This document shows positions 37,626 to 49,682 of a DNA stretch of 64,000 nucleotides, one piece after another. Below the pieces are notes generated by a model. That model was given only the letters and a program-made list of their open reading frames with translations, was not told where the DNA came from and made no database searches. The position numbers were made by a program, and so were the translations under genes. Numbering within the stretch: the stretch's first letter is position 1; each line of letters starts with the position of its first letter. Origin of the DNA: Calamus simplicifolius. Taxonomy: Eukaryota > Streptophyta > Magnoliopsida > Arecales > Arecaceae. The stretch covers positions 766,965 to 830,964 of the forward strand of contig UESW01004760.1 of assembly GCA_900491605.1 (NCBI GenBank), given 5' to 3'.

Positions 37626-37865
37626 AGGATCCGCACCTCGCATTTACGATAGCAACTAAAATCCGCGCTGCCATCGAATATCGGTTTTGTTGTTGCTTAG
37701 GACAGCATCACGGTCCTATCTAGCGTAACCTACTATACTTAATCCTATCGACCAGCAGTTCGAACAAAGGAAGTAGATCATAATTGAAGGATCAAGATAG
37801 ATTAAAAATATTCATTGATGATGAAGTTTACAAAATTTCCGACAAGGAGAAAAACAAAAAAGCTG

Positions 37866-40314
37866 CTAATGGGCATCCGAAGGCGGGGCATCATCCTCGG
37901 GGACGTCGTCAGGCTGCAGCTCCTCGATATCTTCCAAGTCATAAAGCTCCTGGACTTTCTTTTTACAATCTTGGAAGCCGGCGTCATAAGCTAGCGCCGC
38001 TGACTCGGCTACCTCGTCATCGAAGGCTGCGGATTTCTTATAATCCTCTATGACATTGGCCCCCTTTCTTTCCGCCTCGGTGGCTCTTCTCTAGGCCTCC
38101 GCCACTACCGCCTCCAGATCCGCGATTTTAATTATGTGTTGGCGGGTGGCTTCCTTAGCCGCATTGGTCTCGCAGAGGCAGAACTCAATCGAGTCTTTAG
38201 AACATTTACCTCCTGCTCTGCTGCCATCAGTTTCTCTTCGGTCGCCACCAGCTTCTCCTCGGCCGCCATCAGCTTCTCCTCGGCCACTTTTTGCTTTTCT
38301 TCTGCCACCTGAGCGTTGTCCAGCTCATTGGCAGCGCGACGCTGGGCAACTTCCAGCGCGTATTCAGCTTTTTCGGCTCTAAGCCGAATAGCCTCTACCT
38401 CACCCGTCAGGGTGGCCCGGGTGTCCTCCAGGGCCATCGCCGCCTTTTCTGCTCTGACTTGTAGGGAGACCATCTCCTCCCGCGCCTGTTCAATGGCGGT
38501 GTCACTCAGAGTCCAGAGATCTTTCAGGGCGACAAGGGAGTTCAGGGCCTTAAAAAAAAAACATCCAGATATAAAAAAAAAAGCAAAAGGGGAAAAGAAA
38601 AAGGACAATAATAGTACAAAAACTTACCCAGAGGTGCGCCACCGAGGCTTCACGGAAAAAGGTAACACACCCCTGACCTCGGAGGTACTCTTGCACCTCC
38701 GATACTGAAGCTTCTTCTATGACTCGTGTAGCCCAGCGGCTATGGTTTGCCAGCATTGATTGGAAGGAGGGGTCGATACTCCTCCCTTCCCTGGGCGTCG
38801 GACCGGCCGAGGCTGATCCCGCCTCGGAGCCTGCCGCATCCGGCCCCTTAGCGGGCAGGGGCGCTTCAGCTGCCGCCCCCGTAGGGGGCAATGCTGTAAC
38901 TGGAGTTGCCGCTATTGCCGCCGGAGCCTTACCCGTTTCTTTAGGCGTGGGAGACAACGTCTTCCCATCGGGAGATAAATCAAGTAAAATAATTGGAGGA
39001 GCCGGGGCTGGAGATTCTTCTCCGGCGGGCCTTGCTCCACCTCCTTGCCGGCCCTGGCCTTCGCCGCGTCTTCCATGACGGATTCTTCGGCTTGGGGTTG
39101 GGCTGCCTCGCCTATGCGCACGGGCCCCACTGCTTTGGCTTCCTGGGCGTCGACCCCTTTAGTGACGGCCCTTTTGGGGCCGCCCTTCTTCGAGACTTTG
39201 GCGCGTGGGGGCTTTACGACTATAGTTCCTTCGGTGTCGGCCATCCCAGCGTCGGTCTCTCTGCCACTAACCCTCCCGGCGTCGGCCCTCCTGGGAACCT
39301 TGGTGGCAGCCCTCCCTTCGGTAGGGGACACAGTCCCCGCGGCCTTCCTCTTCTTGGCGGCCACCTGCTTGAGCTTGTGCAATGTCGGCGCCATCCCTAC
39401 GCAAACAAGGGATAGTTAAAAAAAAAAAAAAAAAGAGAAGGGAGAAGAACAGAGAAGAGAGGCGAGTGGACTAATGCTCACCCCTCGGAGGAATTAAGCC
39501 GGCACGTTGAAGATTCTCCTCGGCTATCAGCTTATTACACTTAGGAATATCGGCAGTCAGGAGCTGCCCAAATGCCATCCGGTCTCGTGGAAGGATGGAG
39601 GCGTCCCTGTTGGCATCAATATTGGGTACCCCCCAGCTTCCACGAACCCCGCTGACGTCCGCGAAGAAAAACTTGTCCTTCCACCCCTTAACGGAGGAAG
39701 GAAGGCACAACCTAAGAATCCTATTGGATCTAGGAGTGAAAGACCACCACCCCGACTGTTTGCGCAAGGTATAGAAGCTGCGGAACAAGGAAATGCTAGC
39801 CTCTATGCCCTGCAGATGGCAGAGTACTAAAAAACCAACAATAGTTCGGAAGGAGTTGGGAACTAGTTGGGACGGGGTCAAGGAGTACCTATCTAGAAGA
39901 TTAAGGATGAAGGGATGAATCGGTAATCGAAGCCCGGCCTTAAAAAGGCCCCGTACAAGGCAACCCTCCCGGAACGGGAAGAGGTTGCCCTGTCGTTAGG
40001 GTGGGGACGAACAGGTGAAGATCCGGAGGAAAGCCGTACCTAGCCCTTAAGTTCGCGATGTCCTGGGCAGACAGGGTCGATGCAGTCCCTTCGGGGGACT
40101 CTTTGGTAACCCTAGAAGGGCCGGCAACCGCCGGCCGGGTTCTAACGGAAGTTTGTCCGCCGGTCGGACGAGTCCCGGTTGAGGGACGATCGACTGGTCG
40201 TGGCTCTGGTGAATGATCAGAAGATGAGGTAGACCATTGGATGGACTGGGATTCAGAAGACTGGGAAGAACCCCTCCAAGAACCGGAAATGGAGCAAGAA
40301 GGAGAAGAAGCCAT
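37866..40314 (-). pseudogene. Antisense ORF (aORF) of copy B, three exons, PF04195-like
   Basis: Minus-strand exons 40,314-39,482, 39,396-38,638 and 38,548-37,866. Splice phases match in this copy: exon 1 ends with one base of a codon that exon 2 completes (LIPPRG then MAPTLHKLK), and exon 2 ends on HLW with exon 3 starting ALNSL. Exon 1 starts MASSPSCSISGSW and contains the PF04195-type segment FRTIVGFLVLCHLQGIEASI; exon 3 is a long Ala/Glu coiled coil ending PEDDAPPSDAH. Indels near 40,000, 39,952 and 39,020 break the frame, at sites where copy A is intact. Since A and B break at different points, their ancestor probably encoded a whole protein. Confidence 0.78.
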
Positions 40315-40726
40315 GGGAACTAACCTGAGAAGAAAAACGCGAGCCAAAGACAGATCACGGAGAAGATGAATGAAAGACAAGCGCTGGCGGACTCAAAAGG
40401 GGGCAATGGCGGAAAAAATGGGGAAGATAGGAAGATAAGGGCAATCCGCCATTATGGCGCCATTTCGAAACATCCCCCTCACGTCCGATCCAACCACGCG
40501 TCCGTCTTCAGTTGGGAGACGTTTCGAAGACCTGCCAATACGATAAGCTCGAAAAGACCGGCAAAAGGGGGAATCAACCTTATCACAATGATTCCGTCCG
40601 CCTTTTAGTAACGTTGCCCGAGGTAAATCCTCCCTAATCCCAACAAAGGCAAATAATGACGCGGAAACCGGCCACCTAGAGGATATTCGCACCCCTTTCG
40701 CGGATAAATAAACGCTTACCCATCTC

Positions 40727-40740
40727 AGGGGCGGGGGGGC
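40727..40740 (+). promoter_or_regulatory. Polypurine tract of copy B
   Basis: AGGGGCGGGGGGGC, identical to that of copy A, three bases before the TG of the 3' LTR. Confidence 0.8.
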
Positions 40741-40743
40741 ATC

Positions 40744-41717
40744 TGATACGGCTGGCCGTTTCCCCTGGAGTATTATTATCTTCTGCACGATTTCGAAAGC
40801 AATGATGTGACAACAAAACCCAAAACCATCAGCATCGGTCTTCGGAACCGGCCTCCAGCGTCGGCCACCAGCGGCGGCCTCCAGCGTCGGCCTCTTGAGC
40901 CGGACAGTCAGTGTCGGCCACCAGCGCCGGCCCCCGGCGTCGGCCTCCAGCGTCGGCCTCTTGAGCCGGACGGTCAGTGTCGGCCACCAGCGCCGGCCCC
41001 CGGCGTCGGCCTTCAGCGTCGGCCTCTTGAGCCGGACAGTCAGTGTCGGCCACCAGCGCCGGCCCCCGGCGTCGGCCTCCAGCGTCGGCCCCCCAGCGTC
41101 AGCCATCAGCAGCGGCCTCCAACATTGGCCACAGGTGTCGGCCTTAATAATAAATCCCAGTACTGAAGCTTTAGTTTCGGCATCCGGCATGGCCACCCAG
41201 CGTTGGCCCCCAGTGTCGACCTTCATACGAAGATTAGTCTTAGGCAACTGACCCCGTGATCTAAGGACTACTGCCGGATAACTCGGGCGTGTCAGCCTGA
41301 TCGGCAGTTACCGCTATAAGCGGCCCTTATCCGGCAACAGTCCAACAACCTACCGTTCGATGAAACATCACAACGAACAGTTCCGACGGTTCCAACAGAC
41401 CAAGGTATACGGATCCCCAACAGGTATAAAAGGAAGAACCGAGCTCCATGCAAGGGGACTCTCTCTTTTTCTCCCTCAAAAGATAAAACTTGCTGGAGAA
41501 CAGTTCTACAAAGATCATATCCCTGTTCGACGACTCACTAACTTGGGCATCGGAGGGTCCCCACCGGAACCACCGGCCCGGGACTTTTTGCAGTTCTTGG
41601 AGGAAAACGGCGGCCTTTTCCGAAGGACCAAGGCTCTTGGAGAAGGACGACGGCCCTTCTACGCACCCAGTGATTCCAGCCGGCCCGATGTTCGTCATAG
41701 GTGAGTCGGCCGCAACA
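40744..41717 (+). mobile_element. 3' LTR of copy B
   Basis: 974 bp, TGATACGG...CGCAACA, matching the shared LTR with scattered substitutions and one fewer 66-bp-type repeat. TATAAAAGG lies at 41,425-41,433. The flanking bases GTTCT (41,718-41,722) would be one half of a target site duplication; the partner is not present at the truncated left end of copy A. Confidence 0.93.
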
Positions 41718-44700
41718 GTTCTGGTGTTATTCATAACGGTAACTAAGACAGTGTTTGATATGAAGGATAACAGGATATCCAGGAGATATCCCCCTTTATC
41801 TTCAAATGCTATAGCTAGAGGGGATAGGTCTGAAAAAATTTAACCAGAGAGGATAATCCATGTTTAAACATGGGTTATCCCCTGAACTTATTCCTTAGGG
41901 AACCCAGAACAACTAAAATTATCCCAGACATGTAATTTTAAAAAGGTACTTATTCCCTCAGCTATCATCTGGATAAATGCTATCCTATACATTTATCCAG
42001 AAATAGCTTTTGAACTATCAAAACTACCTAAGGCATCAATTATTGACTGGCGATGATTCCTTTCAATCCGGATTACCGAGTTCTAATGTAATATTGCATA
42101 CCCTGTCCCCAAGTAAGGCAGCAAACGAATGAATCATCATCAGCCCCTTGTCTTATTGTGGCTGTCTTTAGTAGGCCAGATCTCCCCAAGTCCATATCTC
42201 CAACTGCTTCACTTGGATAACTCTGTTTTGTGTCATCCTTTTGTTTCTTAAGATGATATGACAGCTAAAGAAAACTGAATTCTATCTGGACCCCAGAAAT
42301 AGAGTTTGGATTGGCCTATCAATATCAAAGTGAAATGCCTTTGTTCACAAGTAAGGAAAGAGGCTTCCCCACTGCCATTATTTAATCAGAGAAATCATTA
42401 ACATGAATCACGTGCAAAGAACACGAAATCATTAACATGAAAATTCTAGTTTAGCTAAGATTGTTATATGTTGAAATTCATATGCTTGATTCTATCAAAA
42501 TTTTTATATTTTTTAATATAAAATTATTTGAAATTTAGTTATGCCCAGCATTTAATGTTTAAATTCAATTTCTTAAGATATGAGTTGGAACTTCATAACA
42601 TAAATGCTGAATTATTAGTTCTTATTAGTTTTCTGGCATATTTTGTTATTAAAAATTGGATCAAGTTAAGTTTTGCAACATCTCATGTATTGTTCCTGCC
42701 TTTTGAGACCCTCTTAGAATATATGGTTCATGCTTTGATCCGTACCACAAAGGCTACTTGCAATTTTTGTTTCATAGCCCTGGCATAAGGTTTATATGTG
42801 GTTGATTATTGATTGTAGGGTTATATCATGAATTTTTAGAATATAAAATCATTTTATTATTTGAAAATTTTGACTTCAAATGACATGCATTATTTGCATT
42901 TATGGAAATATTATTTTAACATACCATACATGCATTTTCATGCTTACTTATCCACTAATTATGATTAGGATTTACTCACAGGACTTGCTTATAAATGTTT
43001 TTTTTTTTTTTTCGGAGACCGAGAATGCTGGCCAAGAAATTAGTAAATTTTGGTTTTTTTTTTTTTACATTATTCAATAGTGGGGACTTGCTAGTTTAAA
43101 TTTAATGAATAATTAGCTCATTTATAGTAGTTTAAATTTGATGTAATCATGTATTTGAGTACTGTAGGGTTTGTTCTACATATGTGTGACAGATTGTTGT
43201 ACCGTAGATTCACCATCGAATCTAGAGTGTGATAGCTCTACAACTAGATTGACAATGACATTAGCATGAAAATGTGGATGCAATCCTTGAATATTATAGT
43301 GGTGTTAAGAAATCAACATGTCATATTTCACTGCCATTTGCAAAGTCCTCCACAGAAACTCAAGAAGCATTTTGTTAGTACATTACTAAGAGGCAAAAGC
43401 TAAAGAAAAGCACCGAATGAATCAACCCAACAATGAGGAGATACATGATACAAGAGTTATGTGGTCATCATGGAGGTATGTCAAATCATAGATAGTATAA
43501 TGCATATATATACTAAGAATGTCATTACTGTCCTTTTAAACATGGTTTTCTTTATCAAATCATACCATCTGGTATAGCATTATTGTATTGTATTTGGTAA
43601 GGTACTGAGACTTTGCATGCCTCTCATGCTAACTGTTAATTCTGATGGATATTATCAATAATCAGTACAGGGTGTATTGATAGGTCCACTATGAAGCCTA
43701 GTATGGGACTACAAGCCCAACTTTTAACAAGATTTTTGTTCTCTAACTAAGAATAGTAGCACATAGAAAAAACATAAAATTAGTTAATTAGAACTAAATT
43801 AAATAAATTAGTGGTAGCTATAGCTAATGGAGAGAAGTGACTGGGTGCGGACTATAGGAGCTCACTAAGTAAGCTTGAACCCAACATACAAGGTTCTAAT
43901 GAAGCTCTAAATATGTTTATTTTCTTTTCTTATAGTTAAACTTAATTAACTCCTAGATTAATTCCTTCCATGTCAAATTTCTATTTGATATTTTAATTGT
44001 ACAAGTGGTAATCCAAGCTATCTAGGATTCTACAAAAAAAAATTAAAGGCAAGAATTATCGAATCATTTCAAACCAAGTGATGTAGGGTATATCTAACCA
44101 AACTAGGATGGTACAAGGTGAATTGGTCAGAACCAGTCCAAGGCAACTAGTTAAACCTAATTTTAGATGATACTAACTAGATTTATCCAAATGAATTGGA
44201 CCCTCCTTATAAAATATTGTGATAGTTGGGCATCCCCATCCCAACCCTTTCAACTGCTCCTCAAAATTTTGGTCCCCCTCTTTCCCACCTTAACTACTTA
44301 CTCTCTCATCCCTCTCTCTCTCTTCCCCCCCCCATCCTCTTTGCCACCTTAACCACTCACTCTCTCATCCCCTCTCTCCCGCCATCACTCACAATGATGC
44401 CACCTCCATAGATCTCCAACGTCACCACATCCTCCTCCCTTCTTACCCCCACCACTCACAGTTATGCCACCTTATTGATCTCCAATGTCGCTGGTCCTTC
44501 ATCCCCTTTCTCTCTCCGCTTAAGGAGGATGTCTCATTCATTAAATCCCCCTTCTTTTCTTCTCTTCAAAAAAAATCATTTCAATTGAGTCAGCATGTTG
44601 TTGTGTACTTTGTGTAGATACGGTACCACACCAATCCAATTCTGACAAATATGAGTCATAATACCAGTTTGACTAAGCTTGACTAAGGAACTAGGATGGC

Positions 44701-45304
44701 AGATCTTATCTCTGAATTATCCGAACTTTATCCAAGGATAAGTGTCCTTTTTTTTCTGAAGAAATATCCAAGGATAAATGTCAAATATAGCATTTTAACC
44801 CTTAGAACTGTTGATCCCCAATAGTTCAATCAATAGACAAGTGGGGAAGTTCTCTAAAATTTTCTATTGCTACCTTGTATTCTTACTTTATTAGCGAAAG
44901 CTCCAAAATAATGCTCCTCACCAGGAAGTAACCACAACAATGAGGACAGTTTTGTCTTTTTTTCCATTGACAGAAACTATGCTATTAGTCTAATGTAATT
45001 ATGAGATGGGAATTTTAAAAAATCCAAACCCAAAAAAATAATAACCCCCTTATTCCCTCTATTATGGAATTAAATATAACTATTTAGGATCATAATGCAT
45101 TATCTTGAAATTAGGTATCCTGTTTCCAAATTGGGAACATTGGGTATGATTAACCGGGAATTATGTAGATATCTTATTATTTGTTTGATATAAAGTGACT
45201 CAACTTTTATTTATTTATTTATTTTTGTTTGCTACGAATTGTCCTATAGAGAAAACCTGTTTGTTCATCCATAAATAACCACTGATCATAAAAAGATATC
45301 ATAC
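41718..45304. other. AT-rich non-coding region downstream of the LCAT-like gene
   Basis: No convincing gene. It has several GGATAA/TTATCC motifs at 41,762-42,000, poly-T runs near 43,000-43,070, and a pyrimidine-rich stretch at 44,270-44,570 with a 57-bp-spaced duplication of CCACCTTAAC...CTCTCTCATCC. The C-terminal exon expected for the LCAT-like gene was not found here. Confidence 0.5.
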
Positions 45305-45358
45305 CTTTGCTGATTCAGCTGGAACTTTGCCATCGCCATTAACACATATTTTTTTTGC
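45305..45358 (-). pseudogene. LCAT4-like exon with the Asp region
   Basis: 54 bp encoding AKKICVNGDGKVPAESAK, corresponding to the VDGDGTVPxESA segment that carries the catalytic Asp region in this family. Asp to Asn and Thr to Lys changes are visible. Acceptor TTGCAG, donor GTATGA. It is 6.8 kb from the previous exon. The catalytic His exon that should follow was not found. Confidence 0.75.
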
Positions 45359-45681
45359 CTGCAAATGCATACAACATGTTCAGACATGAACACTGATTCG
45401 TTCTCAACAACATAAGTTACATTCAATTCCCTGGAAAACTCATACAGATGGCAGAGGTATGCAGTCCCTGGAAACATGTTTGCAGTTGGGTTTAATGGAA
45501 ATGATGATATTTCTCACTGGAAATAAGAATTATAAGACAGTTGTTGCAAACATTATGGGCAAACAAATGTTCCTGTGAATCTATTCCTAGCAATTGATAT
45601 CCAATATCAATGAATAAAAAATTACGTAGGAAGTGATAAAGAAATACTTAAAATCTTTGTATCTTATAAAAATCATCTTAG

Positions 45682-45760
45682 TACAAAGCTAAATGGAGGA
45701 AAAGGATTCATGTAGCCAACCCCAACTAGTTTAGGATTAAGGCTTTGTTGTTGTTATTGT
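45682..45760 (+). mobile_element. RTE-type LINE (or Au-like SINE) 3' tail fragment
   Basis: CAAAGCTAAATGGAGGAAAA, then GATTCATGTAGCCAACCCCA and a (TTG)n-type end. This is the widespread 3' tail shared by plant RTE LINEs and SINEs that use it. Only the 3' end is recognisable. Confidence 0.7.
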
Positions 45761-45966
45761 AACCATCAATGAATAACTTGAATCATGTTATGGTGCAAGA
45801 AGAGAACCCTAGTTTGCCAAATTTTACCAATGCTCCAATGACCAAAATATAAGAATGCACAATCCTCAAGGGTGAAAACCCAGTGGTCATGCTATAAGCC
45901 ATGGAATTTTCTATGATAAGCATTCAATCGGTTAGAGAACACCATCCATGTTCAGGTGAAGGTATC

Positions 45967-46472
45967 ATGATCTAAGCCTTTTTCCATCACTATGAAACTG
46001 CCATGAAAGCCTAGATCAAAGAAGTTCATCTCTAGTCAATATATTACTAGATTAGCAAATCAGTAGGTAGTTTTCTGAAGTTGACCCTTTTTTGAAAGGC
46101 AAGATTTCTCCTCGAAGCAGCAACTGCATGATTTAATGTCATTGGAACTAAGGAAGGTATCTAAACTAATAACCTAAAAGATTATATGTTGATTGCTTCT
46201 TATGTCATGTTTCAATGTTGCTTGTCAGTCATCACATCAACCTGTTCCCCAAAGAACACTCTCAACTCCTTTCACCTCCATAAGTTGGTCACGCAAACCA
46301 TGGTAAAGATGAAATCTATTGTATCCTTTATTAAGTGTCATTATACACCCATCATTGTACCCCCACTCCAATTTTGGCTCCTAGCTTCTTAAGATTAAGC
46401 ATCACTGATCTGCACTTCCTGAAATTTAGAACAGGTGATCATTCTCCTTTGTTAAGAAAACCACTCTAGAAT
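45967..46472. repeat. 0.5-kb dispersed segment, copy 1
   Basis: Starts ATGATCTAAGCCTTTTTCC and ends AACCACTCTAGAAT. Nearly identical over its whole length to 60,391-60,901, in the same orientation. No terminal inverted repeats or target duplications were found. The 68-codon open frame at 46,186 is conserved between copies but has no recognised domain. Nature unknown. Confidence 0.85.
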
Positions 46473-47459
46473 GATTTATAAGATGAATAATATTCTTATA
46501 TTGCTAGCAACAAAATTGATTTTTTTTTTTTATCACGGTGGATCTCTTTTCTAAAACCTTTTCTTCAACTGCTACATAGTTCAACAACAGGTTGCAGCTG
46601 AGAAGTCTTGGAGAATTACATTTGGAAACAGATGAATTCAGGAGTTTATGCTATTGTTGATTTTGGGATTGATGGCCCCCAATTCACATAATGCAACGAT
46701 CGCTCCTTGGGGAGCTAGAATATGAGAGGAGCTTGATAGAGCTTTTGCTTCAAATTCGTGGCTTGATCTATTTCCTGAAGCATCTGCTAAGCACCTTCCC
46801 AGGATTGGTTCTAACTGCTACCCACTGCTTATTCAACTTTAATGGGATAGGGGAGGTCCTAAAACTTTGTGGTTTGAAAACTTCTGGTGTGATTTGGAGG
46901 ATTCTTGGACTGTGGTCTGTCATGTTTGGAGATTCTACGGTCATGGCTCACCGATGTATCGAGTTCCCAAAAAACTCAAACAAACCAAGGAAGCTATGAA
47001 GGTGTGGAACAGAACTTGTGTTGGCAATATTTCGGACAGAATTAAATCATTGGAGGTGGAGATCTATGCTATTCAGAAGGCAGAAGTTAAAGGGGCCTAT
47101 GTATTTGCATGACCCCTGCAATGCGTAGTCATACCTTGAGTTGGGGATGAGCGATGTGAGAATGATTTCTTCCGTTTGGCAGGACAATTGAACTTCATGT
47201 CCCCAACTACCTGCTACTGAGCTACAGTCAGTAAATATCATAAATTATTGAGGCTACAAGTTATCTTTTGGAAGCAGAAATCTAGACTCTAATGGCAGAG
47301 GGAGGGTGACCAAAACACCCTCTTTTTTCATTGTAGCACCATTATCAGGGAAGAAGGAACAGGATAAACATCTGATGGGGCTCTGCTGCTGTCAGATAGC
47401 CAAATCAAGGGAGAAATTCTGAATTCTTCCGATCTTGGTGGACTGTTCAATCTCAGATA

Positions 47460-47585
47460 GAGCCATTTCAACCTCCTGCCAATTGCCAGTCCCATCTCAG
47501 GGAGAGCCATTTCAACCTCCTGCCAATTGCCAGTCTCATCTCAGAGAGAGCCATTCAACCTCCTGCCGATTGCCAGTCTCTTTAG
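47460..47585. repeat. 44-bp tandem repeat, about three copies
   Basis: GAGCCATTTCAACCTCCTGC begins at 47,460, 47,504 and 47,548 with small changes, within the decayed LINE. Confidence 0.9.
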
Positions 47586-49231
47586 CACCATGATTAGATG
47601 AGAAGATTTTAACCTAAGAGGTTACCAATGAGGAAAATTTTAACGGTTATCAATGAGGAAATTTTACTGGCCTTACACTCTATAGGCTTGGCCTACGCTC
47701 TGTAGGGTTAGCCAAAACTCCAAGACTAGATGGGTTTAAACTAGGATTCTTCAAATGTTATTGGCCTATCATTGGTTCAGATGTGTGCAAGACAGTTCAG
47801 GACTTGGTTTAGGCTCGTGTAATGCTGTATTCCTTGAAGGCCACATTTGTAGTGCTTGTTCCAAAAAGAAAGAAGCCCACCTTAGCCTCCTAGTACCGGC
47901 CTTTTAGCCTCTGCAACATAATATATAAGCTAATACAAAGATAATTACCGCTAGACTAAATGGGTCATGCCTTATTTAATTTCAGAGAGCAGCATTCATC
48001 TCAGAAAGGAATGTCTTTGATAATGTTGTTTTGGCTGAAGAGTTAATTCATACACTGCACTGAGCCTCCTCTCTAAGTCCCCTCTCATGGCAATTAATCT
48101 AGATATGGAATGAGCATATGATGAAGAGTGGATTGGAATTTTTTATTGGATATTCTACAGCACTTTGGCATTCTTGGTAAATCGATTCAATGGATTTGCA
48201 CTTGTTACTAGGAGCCTTATTTCTCCATCTTAGTGAATAGGTCTGCTACTAGCTTCTTTTGTTCGAGCATAGGATGTCCTTTATCTCCTTACCTATTCAT
48301 TCTTTGTTCTGGTCCTTGAAGGTCAATGCTCATCTGAGAAGGTCGCAAGGGGTGAGGCCTTCTAGAGCTGGCCCAAGCATATCCCATCTTTGATTTGCAG
48401 ACAATTGCCTACTCCTATCCAAAGCTTCCCCTCCTCATTGCAGAAGTCTAGTCAGAAGGTGAACTTGGACAACTCTATGGCGTTGTTTAGTCCAAAAATT
48501 CCTCATAATCTAGCTAGCCCTCTTCAATCCATTTTGCAAATTCAAACGGTGCATTCTTTGAGGTCCTACCTTGGCATTCCTGTTCGACCAAATGTTTACC
48601 ATGGAGGATCTTTAGTTTCTGACGAACAAAACTTTCCCAACTTATTCTTAGAAATGGAAGATATTATCCTTTGCTAGAAGGTATACGTTGATCAGGTTAG
48701 TACTCTATGTGCCAGTTCATATAGCCTCTCTTGTACCTATACTAGCTGCATTTTTAGCTGGTTTGATCGAAACATCAGGAATTTTTTGTGGGGGCATGGT
48801 TTTGAGAGCTGGGCAGTTCACACTATAGCTTGGAACACTATTTGTTTGCCCGAACAATGGGGTGGTCTTCATATTCTTGTATTTCCGCTTGGTGGCCATC
48901 TCCCTGCCTAAAGTGGTTGGGAAAATTGTTCTGCAACATTATTCTTGTAGCTTGATGGATTTATTCAAAAGTACATGTTTGATGGTTTTTGGGCTAACTA
49001 CCAGCCAAAGAAATCCTCTTCTGGGCTATAGAAGGTAATCTCTAAGACTTCTAGACTACTTGCTAATGACTTCAGATGGTCTATTGGTAATGAGAGGTGT
49101 GTTTGTTGGGATTTAGACCCTTGGATGGTGTGCCTTTGATAAGGCAACTAACTATGTGCCTCTCACCAATTTTTCATTTCATTAAAAAAGGGTGGCACAT
49201 CGAGGTCTTCTATTACAAATTATTAGGAGTT

Positions 49232-49682
49232 TGTGATACCTCAAATTTAGTCCCACATTGGATGGGAAAGAAATGTGTTGTGTGCTTATAACTCAAGTTT
49301 ACCCATTACTCATTAACTTCCACTCGAGTTTTTGAGCTACATGGTTTCAGCCCGCTAATGGAGTTAATGGGGCTAGCAGGTGGGCTGGGAAATTAATAAG
49401 GTATCAAAGTCGACCCGAATGTGCAGAAGTTGATAGGCATGAGGAAAATGCTACCTATGGGATGGTGGTAGAGTCTGGCCATGGCATAAAGCCACCCTTG
49501 CAGCACCAACGACCCTGCTCGAAGGTAGATTCTGGCTAGCTATGTCGTGCAACGAGGACGTCGTGAGATTGTGATACCCAAATTTAGTCTCATATTGGAT
49601 GAGAAAAATGTGTTATGTGCTTATAACTCAAGTTCACCGCTAATGGAGTTAATTGGGCTAGTAGGTAGGCTTGGGCATTACA
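49232..49682 (+). mobile_element. TRIM element copy 1 (miniature LTR retrotransposon)
   Basis: TGTGATACC...TTACA, 451 bp, flanked by a perfect 5-bp target duplication GAGTT (49,227-49,231 and 49,683-49,687). LTRs are 49,232 to about 49,396 and 49,570-49,682; the second lacks about 50 bp. A primer binding site GGTATCAAAG, complementary to initiator methionine tRNA with changes, follows the first LTR. There is no coding capacity. It is related to the element at 62,446-62,898 and inserted into the decayed LINE. Confidence 0.88.

Larger units (their letters stand above)
31502..40743 (+). mobile_element. Ty3/gypsy Tat/Retand-like LTR retrotransposon copy B (internal region)
   Basis: Complete internal region between two LTRs, with the same order as copy A: gag, protease, RNase H, integrase, 76-bp repeat block, antisense gene, polypurine tract. 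RT is missing at the same junction as in A, with the frame open across it. Private lesions include a one-base loss in gag near 32,475, a frameshift near 33,732, TGA at 34,729, TAA near 34,990, and a one-base loss near 35,150. It is therefore non-autonomous and, as read, unable to make an intact polyprotein. Confidence 0.95.

Noticed and set aside
21454..41717. Integrated pararetrovirus (caulimovirid)
   Set aside because: Integrase, LTRs, a primer site and a polypurine tract are present and no movement protein is seen, so this is a Ty3/gypsy retrotransposon.
44167..44411. Pro/Ser/Leu-rich short open frames
   Set aside because: They lie in a pyrimidine-rich simple-sequence stretch and read similarly in several frames.
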